The notes below the pieces were generated by a model. The model had not been told where the DNA came from. It saw only the letters and a list, made by a program, of their open reading frames with translations, and ran no database searches. Source: Nemertoderma westbladi (Eukaryota; Xenacoelomorpha; Nemertodermatida; Nemertodermatidae). From it: 55,277 nucleotides of DNA. The translations under genes and the position numbers were made by a program. Location of the stretch: positions 1 through 55,277 of the forward strand of contig JAUCBJ010005493.1 of NCBI GenBank assembly GCA_032718475.1. The letters are read 5' to 3'. This document shows, piece after piece, positions 1 through 11,029 of this stretch (position 1 is its first letter; each line of letters begins with the position of its first letter).

Positions 1-1483
1 GCTACCGGTAACGCACAACACTGCTCACTGATATGCCGACAGTTACTGACTTTGATCAGGTATAAAGAGATATGCACTGGACTCAGGTAGTGTCTGTCAA
101 ACAACATTAGATTCACTACAAACGCAATAATAAAGTCGCAATTGTTGTACATAACCCTTCTCTCTAACCTGTAGTGTATCAAGGATATTGGGAAAATTGT
201 GGGTTGATTATTGATATTCTTCAACTAATAACATCCAATTATACTGATACAAAATTACAAACAGTAAAAGCAGTATGACGGTAGGTTAAGATATAATTAG
301 ATTGCATTGAATCGTTAAGTTATAAATTGGAATCGTGTCGAATCGAATCGGATCGAATCGGATCGAATCGATAATAGCTATGCTTTCTATAATTTAGCCT
401 ACTAATGTTCTTATAAAAAGGCAGAAACATTGCGTCATTCCAGCCGATCTTCAGGCAGTATGGAACGACATAAACACTGAGTTTGGGAGCTGCTGTAGGT
501 ATCTCTTCAAGGAAAACGCAAATCACCCTGATTGGTTGTTAGACCAAAACAAAGGAACCAGGAGTCCAATGAGAGCTCCCTCCACGTCATCATCCAGCTG
601 GGAGATGTCGTAATCAGAATCCTTCCCTTGACATAGTGACAGTGAAATGCCGCATTGCGGGTTGTGTACCCTGCTACGTCCGCATAAAGCACACATTCAG
701 AAGAATCTATTTTATGTCCGTTAAAAACACTTATACAGCACCCCGAGGGCTAGGGGATCCAATTATATCTGTAAACGCTTTTACAGCAGGTTTCAGAGTA
801 TTTCAGCGTATGGGGGAAAAACTGGATCGCGGGGCGAAGGACCAGTTGCATCCCACAGAAGCTTTTACAAAGATATAAAAATAATTATACTTAAAAATTA
901 TACAGCTGTAATCCCCACACCCCATTCCATTATAGTTTTTAATTAGTTCAAGTGATTTGCTTTAAGAAATGTGTTTTTAATTGATCTAAACGTAATTATG
1001 CTATCAAAATACCACCGTCTCTCTATACTTCCAGCTCCATCATTCATTGGCATGCTTGCTATTGCCTAGCCCAGCAGCTGCTGGCGCTGGGAACCGGTCC
1101 AACAACCTCAGCACTACTTGGCATCGGGTAATTACATCAATAGGACATAGGCACAAGTGTAAGGTTACTAATAACCCAGCTTGCTTTATCTCGCAAAATG
1201 ATTGGCTAAGTATTTAATCGTGATTCTCTAGAATAATTAACTAAATAATTTCGTTGAGGTGTTGGTTGACATGATCAATTAATCCGTGGCCGGAGACGAC
1301 CCTTCGATAGCTGCTACTCACAGCCCTAGTTTTGCCCCCAATAATTTAATTTAACTAGTAGTTGAGTATTCATGATTCTAAATTAATTAGTTAACAATTG
1401 ATTGGATTATTATTGCAATGATAATTCTCAATGCTAAAATTAACCGACCCCCGTTCCGCTGTAGGTCTAGTTTATCGACTCAC
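1..1483. other. intron / downstream non-coding sequence of the mosaic gene
   Basis: No exon with matching CCP or LDLa coding and splice sites is visible on either strand. A short tandem repeat of GAATCGGATC type lies at about 335-370. The open frames here (60-80 codons) have no recognisable domain. This is probably intron, since exon K ends inside a CCP with a good donor. Confidence 0.6.
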
Positions 1484-2013
1484 CGATGCCATGGTAACCC
1501 ACACATTTAACCCGTAGGATGAGTGCGCCGTAAGGTCTATGGCCGTCTGTACATCCGTAACTGAGTACGTCGTTCTCCATATACGGTTCCGCGTGAATCC
1601 CGGCCACGAGTCGCGAGTTCTCTATACTAACGACAGGCGGCGCGTCGCACTTGATCCTATTAGCCGGGGCCTCCGGAAGCTTGAGGGAGCCGCCCTTGGG
1701 GCACGAGGTCTCGTCCTTCCGATCGATACAGTCAACGATGTCGTTGCACAACTTATTGGCGGGAACGCAATCCCCGGTGTCGCACCGGATCACGCAGTCG
1801 TAGTTACTCGTGTCCACGCACAGATAGTTGGGCTCCCGATTCCAGACTCCGTTCACCGTGCAGCTGATTAGTACCGCGGCCATCCCGGACACCATGTAGC
1901 CGGCCTTGCAGCCGTACAGCACCGTCGTCTTGGCGTGGTACCTCCGGCGTTTTCTCGAGGCTACGATTCCGTTTACCACTCGTGGTTGACTCGGGGGCAC
2001 GCAGGTGACCAGC
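1484..2013 (-). CDS. CCP/LDLa mosaic gene, exon K (most 3' in window)
   Basis: The acceptor TCCCTTAG lies above 2013 and the donor is ATCG|GTGAGT at 1484 (phase 1 exit). The exon encodes CCP (CVPPSQPRVVNG to NYLCV), LDLa (YDCVIRCDTGDCVPANKLCN to DETSCP) and the start of another CCP (KCDAPPVVS to VKCVGYHGIG). It stops in mid-module, so the gene goes on to the left of the window; I find no convincing next exon in 1-1483. Whether a membrane anchor or another domain follows cannot be seen. Confidence 0.87.
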
Positions 2014-2447
2014 CTAAGGGAATATAATAAGTGAAGGTTCCTGTAGTATGTAGCACAACAGTGTAGTACAATTAGCATTATCGAAACCAAAATGAAACAT
2101 TTTTTTTAGAAATATTAAAACAGGCTGAAAGCTATAATGATATCATTATTGTCATACATGTTGTTAACAGTTCGAAAGTGAAAGTAATTTCGGACTGACG
2201 AGCTTAAGATTGGTTCCAACTGGTGGTCGGATAATATTTCCGTGGGGAAATTTTTAAGGTTTTTATTATCTTTTTTTTTAATTAACTGTTAATATAATTA
2301 ATTTGGAAGAATTTTCAAAAAAGATATTTTAAAAAATATATAATACGTAAGTAATTATGCAGCAGCCTAGTGCAGCTATGGATGTCAGTTATTTATTATA
2401 TAATGATTATTATTAATATTAAGATTCCGGTCTTACATCGGGCGTAC
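2014..2447. other. intron between exons J and K
   Basis: About 430 bp, AT-rich, with T- and A-runs near 2270-2340. No gene or repeat of note. Confidence 0.6.
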
Positions 2448-3244
2448 CTGGGTCGTTTCTTTGGCCGCTTGATGTGGGAGTTGTCGGTGGGGCAGTGCGT
2501 TTCGTCCGCCTCGTCCCGACACTGACGGTGGTAATTACAGACCTTATCCGCGGGAACGCAGACCTTCCCGTCGTCGCAACGCAATGCGCATTCGTAATTC
2601 CGCTCGTTGAGACAAATAAACTTCGGGGATCCCGACCATTCGCCGCTCTCCAGACACTTTATATCGGTTCCCTCCATCCCGGACACGATGAACCCGTCCG
2701 CGCAACCGTAATGCAGGATATCGCCGGACACGTAGGACCTCCCGAGCTGCGCGGTCGAGAGCAGCTGACTGTTGCGGATCTGGGGGTGCGGAGGCGCGGC
2801 GCAAGTCGCTTTGAGTCGGGGAGTAAACTCGGGGAGTTTGAGAGCAGCGCGGTTCGGCGGACAGGAAGATTCGTCGAGTTTATCTCGACACAACTCGACT
2901 CCGTCGCAGATCTTATCCGCGGCGACGCAGGTCTGTTTGTCGCAGGTCAGCGTGCAGTGGTAGTCAGTGCGGTCCAGACATAAGTAGTTGGGTCCGGCGT
3001 TCCAGACGCCGTCCTCGGTGCAGCGGACCTGGCTGATTGCGGCCCCGGACACCATCCGCGTCCGTCCGGCACATCCGTACACCACCGCGTCCCCCGCGTG
3101 GTACGGTATCGGATGACTCCCGTTCACTATGACGCCGTATCGCACAAGGTTCTCCGGCGGTCCGGGACATTGCGCCTTTTTAATGGGTTTGTATATCGGA
3201 ATGGCTAATAGATTGGCGCTATCTGGACACGATGATTCATCCGT
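2448..3244 (-). CDS. CCP/LDLa mosaic gene, exon J: CCP and LDLa repeats
   Basis: The acceptor ATACTTTTCAG lies above 3244 and the preferred donor is CCCAG|GTACGC at 2448. A competing donor CGAT|GTAAGA lies about 10 nt further, but only the first gives the phase (2) that fits exon K. The exon completes the LDLa from exon I, then carries CCP (QCPGPPENL to NYLCL), LDLa (YHCTLTCDKQTCVAADKICD), CCP (TCAAPPHPQ to KFICL) and LDLa (YECALRCDDGKVCVPADKVCN), and a basic link (HIKRPKKRP). In the last LDLa the first calcium-binding aspartates are replaced (CNYHRQCRD), so metal binding there may be weaker. Confidence 0.87.
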
Positions 3245-3447
3245 CTGAAAAGTATTTGAACGATATAAATAATTATAAACAAAACCAAATAACTATACAT
3301 AATCAGTTCAAAACTGAAAGTTCTTATATCTGAGGAAACTTGTCGTGTTTTTGTTCTCATTAACATAAGACACTACTTTATGTCCTACCGAGAAACTACC
3401 GATTATTTGTATTCCAGGTTATTTAACATTATCACCATATTGTTTAC

Positions 3448-4385
3448 CTTATCTATGCAATCGTTTATTTCATCGCAGACCTTATTGGCTGCGATACACT
3501 GCTCGTTGTCGCATCGTAAAGCACACTGGAAGTCCTCGGTTAGTAAACAAATGAAACTGATCTTTGGACTCCATCCGCCAGTCTGGTCGCAGAAGGTAGC
3601 CACCCTGGCCATACCGGATACCATATACCCTTCCTTACACTCGTACTGCAGTCGCTCCCCCTCCCGGTACGGCAGTTCGTGGCCCGCCACGGCCCGACTG
3701 TTCGCGTCCACTCCCCGCGGGAACTCCCGACAGAAGGCCTTCGCGTTGGGCCGCGGCAGCCGTATCTGGGCGCCGTCCGTCGGACACGAGGCCTCGTCCT
3801 GTCCGTCCCGGCAGTCGCTGGACCCGTCGCAGACGTTGTTCGCGGCCACGCAGACCCCGCGGTCGCAGCTGAGCGCGCACTCGTAGCTGTCCGATCGGAG
3901 ACAGAAGAAGTTGGGTTCCCGGTCCCACCGCCCGGTGGCGCCGCATCTAACGTCAGTGAACTCGAGACCAGACACCAGGTACCCCGGTTTACACTTGTAG
4001 CTGACAGTATCCTCCTCGTAATAAGGTAGTAGATGCAACCCGGAATCAACCAGGGCGTTGTCAATCTTAGGTTTGGGCGGCTCCTTACATTCCGCTTTGG
4101 GTTTCTCCTTAAATTTCGGCAGTTTGATTGGCTTCCCGTCCATGGGACACGATGATTCGTCGACATTGTCGTTGCGACAATCGGCGACGCCGTTGCATAC
4201 CCCGTCAGCGCGAACGCAGTCCCCGTTGCCGCATAGTAACGCGCACTGGTAGTTATCCTCCTCGAGGCAAATAAAGTTTGGTTTATTTCCCCCACTCCAC
4301 TCCCCCGTTGGGAGACACATAATGTCGGTGAGTTCTAGGCCAGATACGATAAATCCTTTCTCACATCCATATCTGATAATTTGCC
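3448..4385 (-). CDS. CCP/LDLa mosaic gene, exon I: CCP and LDLa repeats
   Basis: The acceptor GTTTTCTCCAG lies above 4385 and the donor is GATAAG|GTAAAC at 3448. Entry phase is 1 and exit phase 0. The exon ends a CCP (IIRYGCEKGFIVSG to NFICL). It then alternates LDLa (YQCALLCGNGDCVRADGVCN), CCP (ECKEPPKPK), LDLa (YECALSCDRGVCVAANNVCD), CCP (FCREFPRG to SFICL) and the first half of an LDLa (FQCALRCDNEQCIAANKVCD to CIDK), which exon J completes with TDESSCP. All LDLa units keep the acidic calcium-cage pattern. GC content is much higher than in the flanking introns, as for the other exons. Confidence 0.9.
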
Positions 4386-4807
4386 CTGGAGAAAACAGTA
4401 ATAACAGAGGATTAATACCTTAGCTCATGTTCTTCACTATAGCCGCAATTTCCAAACACAGCATATCTCTATTAATACCTACTAGCTCCCATTTACTCTA
4501 ATAATTATTGTGGTATAATTATATTTTTTCCCTAGAATGGAGGAAAAATAAAAAAAATAATATTTAATAAATATTCCATAAATTATTTATTAGTATTGCT
4601 ATTTATTAATATAAAAAGTTACAAATATAAGTAAAGGCACCAATATAAGGGCCAATATTATGGGTAAGGGTATGTTTAATTGATAAATTAATTCTTGAAT
4701 TAGTTTTCTCTTATCTCCACTAAGATTTGCCATTAGTCACAATTATTATACCCTAATAATTACGTTTATCCACTAAAGTCATGAAGTGTTATTTATACGT
4801 CACTAAC
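4386..4807. other. intron between exons H and I
   Basis: About 420 bp of very AT-rich sequence with TTAAT/ATTAAT runs. No coding potential seen on either strand. Confidence 0.6.
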
Positions 4808-5327
4808 CTTCTTCCAGTTTGGAGCCGCTCGCGACTTGAGTGAGTAGAACGCTGTTCCTAACGTCGACGCTAGTTGGCGGGGCGGGGCACTCCGCGGTGT
4901 CCTTAACGGGTCGTTTAATCGGCGAACCGTCGTCCGGACAGGAGATCTCGTCGCCGAAATCGAGACAATCCGCGACCCGATTACAGATCCGGTCGCCGGA
5001 GACGCAGACAGAGTTGGAGCAGCGGAAGGCACAGCGGTAGTTGCCGGCGTTGAGACATATAAACACGGGTGGGTCGCCCCATCGGCCACCGGGCTCGCAC
5101 ACGGTCGAGGTGGCCGCTAATCCCGAGACCATGTAACCCGGAGCGCAGTCGAACTCGGCTCGGTAGCCGAGTTCGTAGGTGTCCGATGGGTTGCTCAGCA
5201 CCGCATGTTGGATCTTGGGTCGCGTCGGCGGTGGGCACGGAGGTTCAGTCGGTTCGCCCGCCGGTCGAATGATCTCCCCAGAATGCGGACAGCTAATCTC
5301 GTCCCAATGGTCGGTGCAGTCTTCCAC
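4808..5327 (-). CDS. CCP/LDLa mosaic gene, exon H: LDLa - CCP - LDLa - CCP start
   Basis: The acceptor ACGTTCTAG lies above 5327 and the donor is GAAG|GTTAGT at 4808. Entry is phase 0 and exit phase 1. The exon finishes the LDLa of exon G, then has a CCP (PPCPPPTRPKIQ to VFICL), a full LDLa (YRCAFRCSNSVCVSGDRICN to DEISCP) and the start of another CCP (AECPAPPTS to SGSKLEE). It shows the module of about 120 residues that is repeated in the C-terminal half: CCP with GYMVSG core, xFICL, LDLa, then a short KRP-rich link. Confidence 0.9.
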
Positions 5328-5511
5328 CTAGAACGTATACGTAAACGTAAAACAAACGGGAGATAGATAATATAACACGCTGGGAGCAATTAGTCTTGTT
5401 TTTATTCAAACTGATAGTATGTTGTTGCATGTTGAAATGAATTGTTCCCTTGTTCACTGTTATTGTAGGTACAGTAGGCCTACACGTACCGGTAAAGTAC
5501 TACTTAGGCTT

Positions 5512-5586
5512 CTTTAATTTCAGTTTTGAACCACCTGCATATAAGATCTGACGATGGAAGGACATTTAAACTGAAACACAGTGGCA
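5512..5586 (+). promoter_or_regulatory. putative 5' leader of the nested gene (acceptor-like site and upstream ORF)
   Basis: A pyrimidine-rich tract ending TTTAATTTCAG (to 5522) resembles a plus-strand splice acceptor. It is followed at 5554-5574 by an upstream ATG that reaches a stop after six codons, in the same frame as the main ATG at 5587. This would suit a leader exon joined to the single coding exon, as often seen when intronless genes are domesticated. This is inference; no donor was identified. Confidence 0.3.
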
Positions 5587-6693
5587 ATGGCTGTTGTCGC
5601 ATCCGAATTAATGCAACAATTCGTGGCGATAACACATCTATCGCCGGCCACTAAATCGCCGCAGCGTTACTTGTGGTCCGATGCGTTCGCTGTACTAAAC
5701 CTATTCGAGCTCGCGAGATTAACCAAAGACAAACAATTCGAGATACACGCGCTGGACCTCATAGAACAAGTCCACGACACCTTAGGTAAACACAGAGAGG
5801 ATGACCCCTTGGGGCGCGCGGGATGGCTGTCAGGAGAGAAAGATGCGACGCACCCGTGTAGAGCGGGACTGCGGATAGGCGAACAACTACCGGAGTGTAG
5901 CGAGGGCAAACGAGACAACGAGATAGAAAGTGACTCGGATGGACAATACTATCATCATCTTACTAAATGGATGTTCGCGCTCAACGTTGCTTCCAGTACT
6001 ACCGGCGACGCACGCTACAACGATAACGCTATTGAACTCGCCAGAGCCGCACATAAAGCCTTCGTTTACGCCACAGGGGCGCGAAACTCTCTCCGTCTTT
6101 ATCGGAAGATGAGCATCGATCTAAGCAAACCCTTAGTGAACTCCATGGGCCATCACGATCCGCTAGACGGGTTGATTAGCTACCTGGAGACCGATCCAAA
6201 AGGTCTGTACAATGAGATCGCGGATCTGGCGTCTGTATGCGGCGACAACAAGGCCTGGGTTACTAATGACGCCATGGGTATTGGGGGGTTGCTATGCGAC
6301 ATGTACCGCCTCTCTGTGCTCGCGACCAGAGGCGTGCTGGACGATTACCCCGGGTTACTGGCCTCCGTTATCGAGGCTGCACGACTGAGTTTAGAATCGT
6401 TCTCCCTGTGTAGTCTCCCTACCGAGTACCGCACAGCGTTCGGGGAACTGCGTCTATCTCTGGGTCTACAAGGGATCCCGAGAGCCAAGGTTCTACTCCA
6501 CGGGAAATCCGATACGATCCGACATCTAAAGAAACTCGAGCGATTGGAGAAGTTTCTGCCTCTAGTCGATAAGATTCATTGGTTTTGGCGGGACGAAAGG
6601 AACCAGATGGCTCGCTCCTGGACAGAGCATCGCCACACCAACATGGTAATGTTGTCTACCAGCCTTCTACCTGCGGCATTCTATAGGAATTAG
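5587..6693 (+). CDS. intronless six-hairpin glycosidase-like protein, nested in an intron
   Basis: A single open frame of 368 codons from ATG 5587; the GTG at 5581 is not a eukaryotic start, and an in-frame stop lies at 5572-5574. Motifs I recognise from a family of uncharacterised alpha/alpha-toroid (six-hairpin glycosidase-like) proteins, best known from bacteria and some fungi, appear in order: YLWSDAFAVLNLFEL (near residue 28), GWLSG with HPCRAGLRIGEQLPE (80-105), DGQYYHHLTKWMFALN (120), MSIDLSKPLVNSMGHHDPLDG (about 177) and DAMGIGGLLCDMYRL (about 225). The length fits a complete protein, and no signal peptide is seen. Substrate and reaction are unknown. The gene sits in the intron between exons G and H on the opposite strand. 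A TTTAATTTCAG at 5512-5522 could be the acceptor of a 5' UTR intron, a six-codon upstream ORF lies at 5554, and AATAAA occurs at 6850. Family assignment is from memory of motifs. Confidence 0.75.
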   Translation: MAVVASELMQQFVAITHLSPATKSPQRYLWSDAFAVLNLFELARLTKDKQFEIHALDLIEQVHDTLGKHREDDPLGRAGWLSGEKDATHPCRAGLRIGEQLPECSEGKRDNEIESDSDGQYYHHLTKWMFALNVASSTTGDARYNDNAIELARAAHKAFVYATGARNSLRLYRKMSIDLSKPLVNSMGHHDPLDGLISYLETDPKGLYNEIADLASVCGDNKAWVTNDAMGIGGLLCDMYRLSVLATRGVLDDYPGLLASVIEAARLSLESFSLCSLPTEYRTAFGELRLSLGLQGIPRAKVLLHGKSDTIRHLKKLERLEKFLPLVDKIHWFWRDERNQMARSWTEHRHTNMVMLSTSLLPAAFYRN

Positions 6694-7189
6694 TTGCCAA
6701 GACTAGACTATTATTCTACTGGCGGTATCATTTAAAATATTTTATTAATAATATCGTACTGTATTTTATCATAATTTATCTCCGTAACACAATTTATTTA
6801 AAGCAGTACCGCCCGACTAGTACCATAATTAATTTACTAACAATTCATTAATAAATTCGAGAATAATTAACAATTATTTTAATGAATTTTTTACTATTTT
6901 ACATAATTGCTGGTCGAATGCAAAAAAATATTTCTCTCAATATGGAAGAATGTCAATTAACTAACGGATAGAAATTATATTTAACAGAAAAATATCTGTA
7001 AAAAAAGTTAAAGTAAAAAAATTATTAATTTATTTCTAGTAAAGAAATATTTCCCTGTTACAATATTGCACATTTACGCGAGTTTCTTTTTAAATAATAA
7101 ACACGATTTAAATACCATTATACTGTAGTAACGTAGTAGGCAGTGATTCCGTCCTAAACTAAAGTTAATCTTCTAAATAATTTGCTAAC
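6694..7189. other. AT-rich intron sequence
   Basis: This lies between the stop of the nested plus-strand gene and exon G of the host gene. It is AT-rich, with AATAAA at 6850-6855 that could serve as the polyadenylation signal of the nested gene. I see no other feature. Confidence 0.5.
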
Positions 7190-7384
7190 CTTATCGCAAA
7201 CATTGTCGGCCGATACGCATTTGTTGTTGTCACAGGTGAGCGCGCACAAATAGTCGTTGTTGTGAAGGCAAATAAAGTCAGGTTTACTCCATAAACCGTT
7301 ACCGCATTGCGTCTTTATCATGGCTAACCCGGATACTATATAATCTGGCTTACAGGACAGCTCCAATTCAGCTTTGTCTTCAAA
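7190..7384 (-). CDS. CCP/LDLa mosaic gene, exon G: CCP end and LDLa start
   Basis: A short exon of 195 nt. The acceptor is TTCTTTAAG above 7384 and the donor is GATAAG|GTTAGC at 7190, both phase 0. It encodes the second half of the CCP begun in exon F (LELSCKPDYIVSG to DFICL) and the first half of an LDLa (YLCALTCDNNKCVSADNVCDK). The LDLa is completed by the first residues of exon H (VEDCTDHWDEISCP). That perfect domain join across an intron which contains an oppositely oriented gene (5587-6693) is good evidence that both exons belong to one transcript. Confidence 0.88.
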
Positions 7385-7775
7385 CTTAAAGAATATTCAA
7401 TTCCAGAATTATAATATACGAAAATGTAAATATTATATAACTATACACAGCTAAAACAGGATGTGTTATAACTTTATGGGACGGGTTACATTATAAGACA
7501 GTTGGCGCTCATTGCCCACTATATTATCTGCTTGTCAATCATCTACACCTGTAGTTCATCTTCGTGTGATTGCAAACACTAACTTACTAAATAATCAATC
7601 TATTAAACAGCCCTTTTCTTTAATCTACAGCATATGCCACGCTCCCATTATGCATTACAGTTGGATGGGCTGATACACGTTCCTTTTTCATCTATAATAT
7701 TTGTGAACATTTATCCCCAAAAATAATAGTATAGTGGTAACAATAAACCTAAGTGTACAGGACACCGAAACCTAC
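7385..7775. other. intron between exons F and G
   Basis: About 390 bp of AT-rich sequence with no coding signal. The splice sites at both ends are phase 0. Confidence 0.6.
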
Positions 7776-8923
7776 CTCGGATTTATCCTCATCGTACCAC
7801 ATCGCGTTCGGAATGGTTGTATTAAACTTGCCGCACTTCCTCCCGCTCGGCCGCTCTATATCGCCCTCCAATGGGCACGAACTTTCATCCGATCCGTCTT
7901 TACAGTCGGTCTCCCCATCACAAACTTTATCCGCCGAGAGACACTCACCAAGACAACTCATGGCGCACTCGTAATTCCCCTTCTTCAGACACAAATAGCT
8001 CACCGAGTCTTCCCACTCACCTGTGGAGGAACACGTCGCCGTAGTTTTCCGCTTTCCCGACACCATGTATCCCGCCTCGCACCGATACCGAATAACGTGT
8101 CCAACCCTATAGACCCCGGCAACCGACTTCAGCCCTGAATCTACCATCCCGTTTGTGGGCGGCTCCGGTATGTTCACCGTGCATGGCATCACCTTGGGTT
8201 GGCACTCGTAATCAGGCTGCCCGCTCCACTCTCCGTCCAAACGGCACACAATCACTGTCTTCTCGCCGTGTACGACTTCGTACTCCGCGGAGCAACCGTA
8301 GGACACAACATCCCCGGGACGGTAGACGGAAGCCCGTTCCCCCGACTCCACTACCCCGATTGGGGGTGGCGCAGGGGGATCGGGGCACAATCGTAGCGGG
8401 CAGTGAAGATCCACCAGCACACTCCATTGTCCTGTTGGTTCGCAGATGATCGACTGTTTCGGAGTCCCGCCAGGACAGGCGTAGACAACCCACTCACCGG
8501 TAACATACACATCCTTCAACACCTCCATGACTTCGGCGTTCTCCAAAACTTCCGGCGGTGGGCTACATAATGTCGAGTGCAAACACTCATAGACAATGTG
8601 TGGAGTCCAAACACCGTCTTGGCATTTCGAGATTTTATCGATATTATTAGATGGACTGTATCCATCCTTACATCCGTATTCCACATGATCTTGCTCGAGG
8701 TACTTAATGCCCGACGATGCATCCACCGCAATAATTCCATTGGGGGGTGGATCCGGGGGATACTCGCAACCATTCCCCTCCATGCTCCTGAGGGGATCGT
8801 GCACATCTCGTGGGCTGCGAGAGCTCCTGTCTATTTCGTATTTACGTATCGGTTGTAGAAACCATGGAAACATTCGCGCTAGCTTGCTGGGCACGCATTC
8901 GTATTGCAGTTGTGACTGCATGG
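7776..8923 (-). CDS. CCP/LDLa mosaic gene, exon F: CCP modules and first LDLa
   Basis: The donor CCGAG|GTAGGT at 7776 is clear (phase 0). The acceptor is less certain: the frame and phase from exon E fit CCCAAAAAAG just above 8923, which has a weak pyrimidine tract. The exon holds the end of a CCP, a linker of about 40 residues with no cysteine, four CCP modules (starting at CEYPPDPPP, LCSPPPEV, LCPDPPAPPP and PCTVNIPEPP), and the first LDLa of the protein (YECAMSCLGECLSADKVCDG to ESSCP). That LDLa keeps six cysteines and the acidic D-D-DE residues of a calcium cage. The exon ends in the first part of the next CCP. The gene changes here from a pure CCP run to CCP-LDLa alternation. Confidence 0.82.
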
Positions 8924-9059
8924 CTTTTTTGGGAAACGTGATCCATTTAACTTCTAATCAACAAAAATTAATGATTATGAGTCAGCTTTAATTTATCTAA
9001 TTTTCCTTTGTATTTTGAAATTTGAAACACAGAAGGTTCATTTCTTTAATTAGGCAAAA

Positions 9060-10155
9060 GCTTATTTTTGGCCAAACTTCGCGAGTTGTAATCGTAGGGC
9101 GCTGGTTTTTGGCTCATTCTGTTCGGAATAATAACGTTTTTATTCAAATCCACTTCCAATTTTATAATCTTATTATGTTTTCTCATTAAAAAAACGCTGT
9201 GAAAAAGCATCTTTTAAAAAATTGTGTTCCAACATTCGAGATTTTGCACTCAAATAGATCAGTAAATTGCTGATTTAAAAAATATATGGGTTTTGAGGTT
9301 TTTATTCGTGGCATTGCAATAATTACGTCCCAAATGCATCCAAATCGTTGTTTTTCGGGAATAATTATTGGAATTGTATAAATGTGTGGTACTAAGACGT
9401 GATAAAAATACATCAGATATTTATTATTGTTAATGTTTCCAAGGAAACCTACCTATTGCATTTGTGGAAGCAGACGGACCATTGTGGTTGGAAATATATT
9501 TGTATTATTGATGTACCTAATACATTATAATGAGTTTATTAATAGGTATTATTACAAAGTTTATTTTGTTTTCTCATCGCGTTATAAGTTGACATAGATC
9601 ATTCACAGCCTCAGTAATATTTACAACAAACTGTACGTACGGTATCTCTATCTACTGTACTGTATCTTCAAATATCCCAACCTAAGAGGCAGATCAATAA
9701 TTATGTAGATTGTCTGTTGACTACGGAAACTTTTCCACCATATTTAACTATAAACATTTTGTTGAAAGGAAATTCATTTATTTAATATTCCGATTATTGT
9801 TATAGAAAAACGACGTTTTGGATGCATTTAAGACGTAATTATTGCATTAATGCCGCTAAATAACAACCTCTAAACCCATATGTTTTTGAAACCAGCAATT
9901 ATCGCTTTATTACAGTGCAAAATCTCCAATGTTGAAATATAATTTTGAAAAAGATATTTTTCACAGCGTTTTTATTTTAATGAGAAAATAAAACAAAATC
10001 GTGTAATCGTTAATTACAGCTGCATTAACAGTTCAACTCCAATTCATTTATCAAAATCGTAAAATTCGAAGTGGATTTGAATAAAACTATTATATTCCAG
10101 AATGAGCCCAAAACCAGCTCCCTAGGATTAAACCTCGCGAAGTTATGGCCAAAAT
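9060..10155. repeat. long imperfect inverted repeat (foldback or MITE-like element)
   Basis: The left arm is about 9060-9385. The reverse complement of the right arm, about 9780-10155, matches it along its length. Landmarks shared in inverted order are TTTTTGGCCA..ACTTCGCGAG, TTTATTCAAATCCACTTC, ACGCTGTGAAAAA, GAGATTTTGCACT and TAATTACGTC..AATGCATCC. Identity by eye is roughly 75-80 percent with small indels. A spacer of about 390 bp separates the arms. I see no coding sequence. It could be a foldback element or two head-to-head copies of one short element. It lies in the intron between exons E and F. Confidence 0.75.
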
Positions 10156-10189
10156 TAAGCTGCAGCATAATTTAAAAAAATTGAGTTTA

Positions 10190-10410
10190 GTTTAACTCAC
10201 CGTGGTTGTTACCAAGAAGCTGGAATTTTCGATTTTTTGCCTTTAAATTTTTACAGTCATTTTAAAAAAGTTTCTTTTCGCGAAATTTCACCCTCCGTAT
10301 CGTGGCCATTCCTCACAATAGTCGTAATTTTTTCATATCAATAGAAAGATTGCGTTGCAAGGATTCCAAATATGTAACAATATCTGAATTTCGTTAAGAA
10401 ACAGCTGAGA
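10190..10410 (+). repeat. dispersed repeat, copy 1
   Basis: This stretch matches 51330-51515 in the same orientation, with landmarks CAACTCACCGT.GTTGTTACC (first bases differ slightly), GGAATTTTCGATTT, and AATAGAAAG.TTGCGTTGCA followed by AGGATTCCAAATATGTAA. It directly follows the long inverted repeat and may be part of the same family. Identity by eye is about 80 percent. Confidence 0.65.
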
Positions 10411-11029
10411 TACGTCTCAAAATTTACACCTTAGTTTTTTTTTATAATATCTCCGGAAGTTATTGGTGAAATTTAAAACGGATTTTTCTGATTCTGAATC
10501 TGCAGATGAAGGCGGTTCTAATGATATCTAGATTTCATTCCAAAGACGAAGAATAAAGCCGACGGAGGTGGCTAAATATTGCCAAATAGACGACTTTTAA
10601 CAGCTTTTTGTATCGAATTAGCTCATAAATTGAAAAATCCGGCTCTGCCAGCAGAGAGAAAAGTTGTCGAACTATCATCATACCAAATTTCGATCGATAT
10701 GATTGAAATTTGAGTATTTTATTGTTTTACATGTTTTATTGAGTTGAATAATTTTAAGATAGGAAATAGAGATGTAAATATCTTAAAACGCTACTTAATA
10801 AATGTGCCTAATATATAAATTAATATTGAAATTACAGTATTTCTGTGCTGCGCAGTGTAATCTTTAATTATTATCCACTAGAATCGAATGCAGCTCAAGA
10901 TAAAGGACAACTTTGAGTCTGGTTTAAATGAACACAACATTATAACAAAATTATTAAATTAATTTACTTACAGTTTCCTAACAATATACTTAATAACATT
11001 GCGACGCACTGTAATTAACTTGAACTTAC
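10411..11029. other. intron sequence between exons E and F
   Basis: AT-rich intron DNA that continues from the dispersed repeat. No open frame or recognised element. Confidence 0.5.

Noticed and set aside
320-878. Small open frames in the left flank as continuing exons
   Set aside because: No CCP or LDLa cysteine pattern and no splice-phase match with exon K.
3380-5272. Several plus-strand open frames opposite the mosaic exons
   Set aside because: Antisense shadows of GC-rich CCP/LDLa coding exons; no start context or domain of their own.
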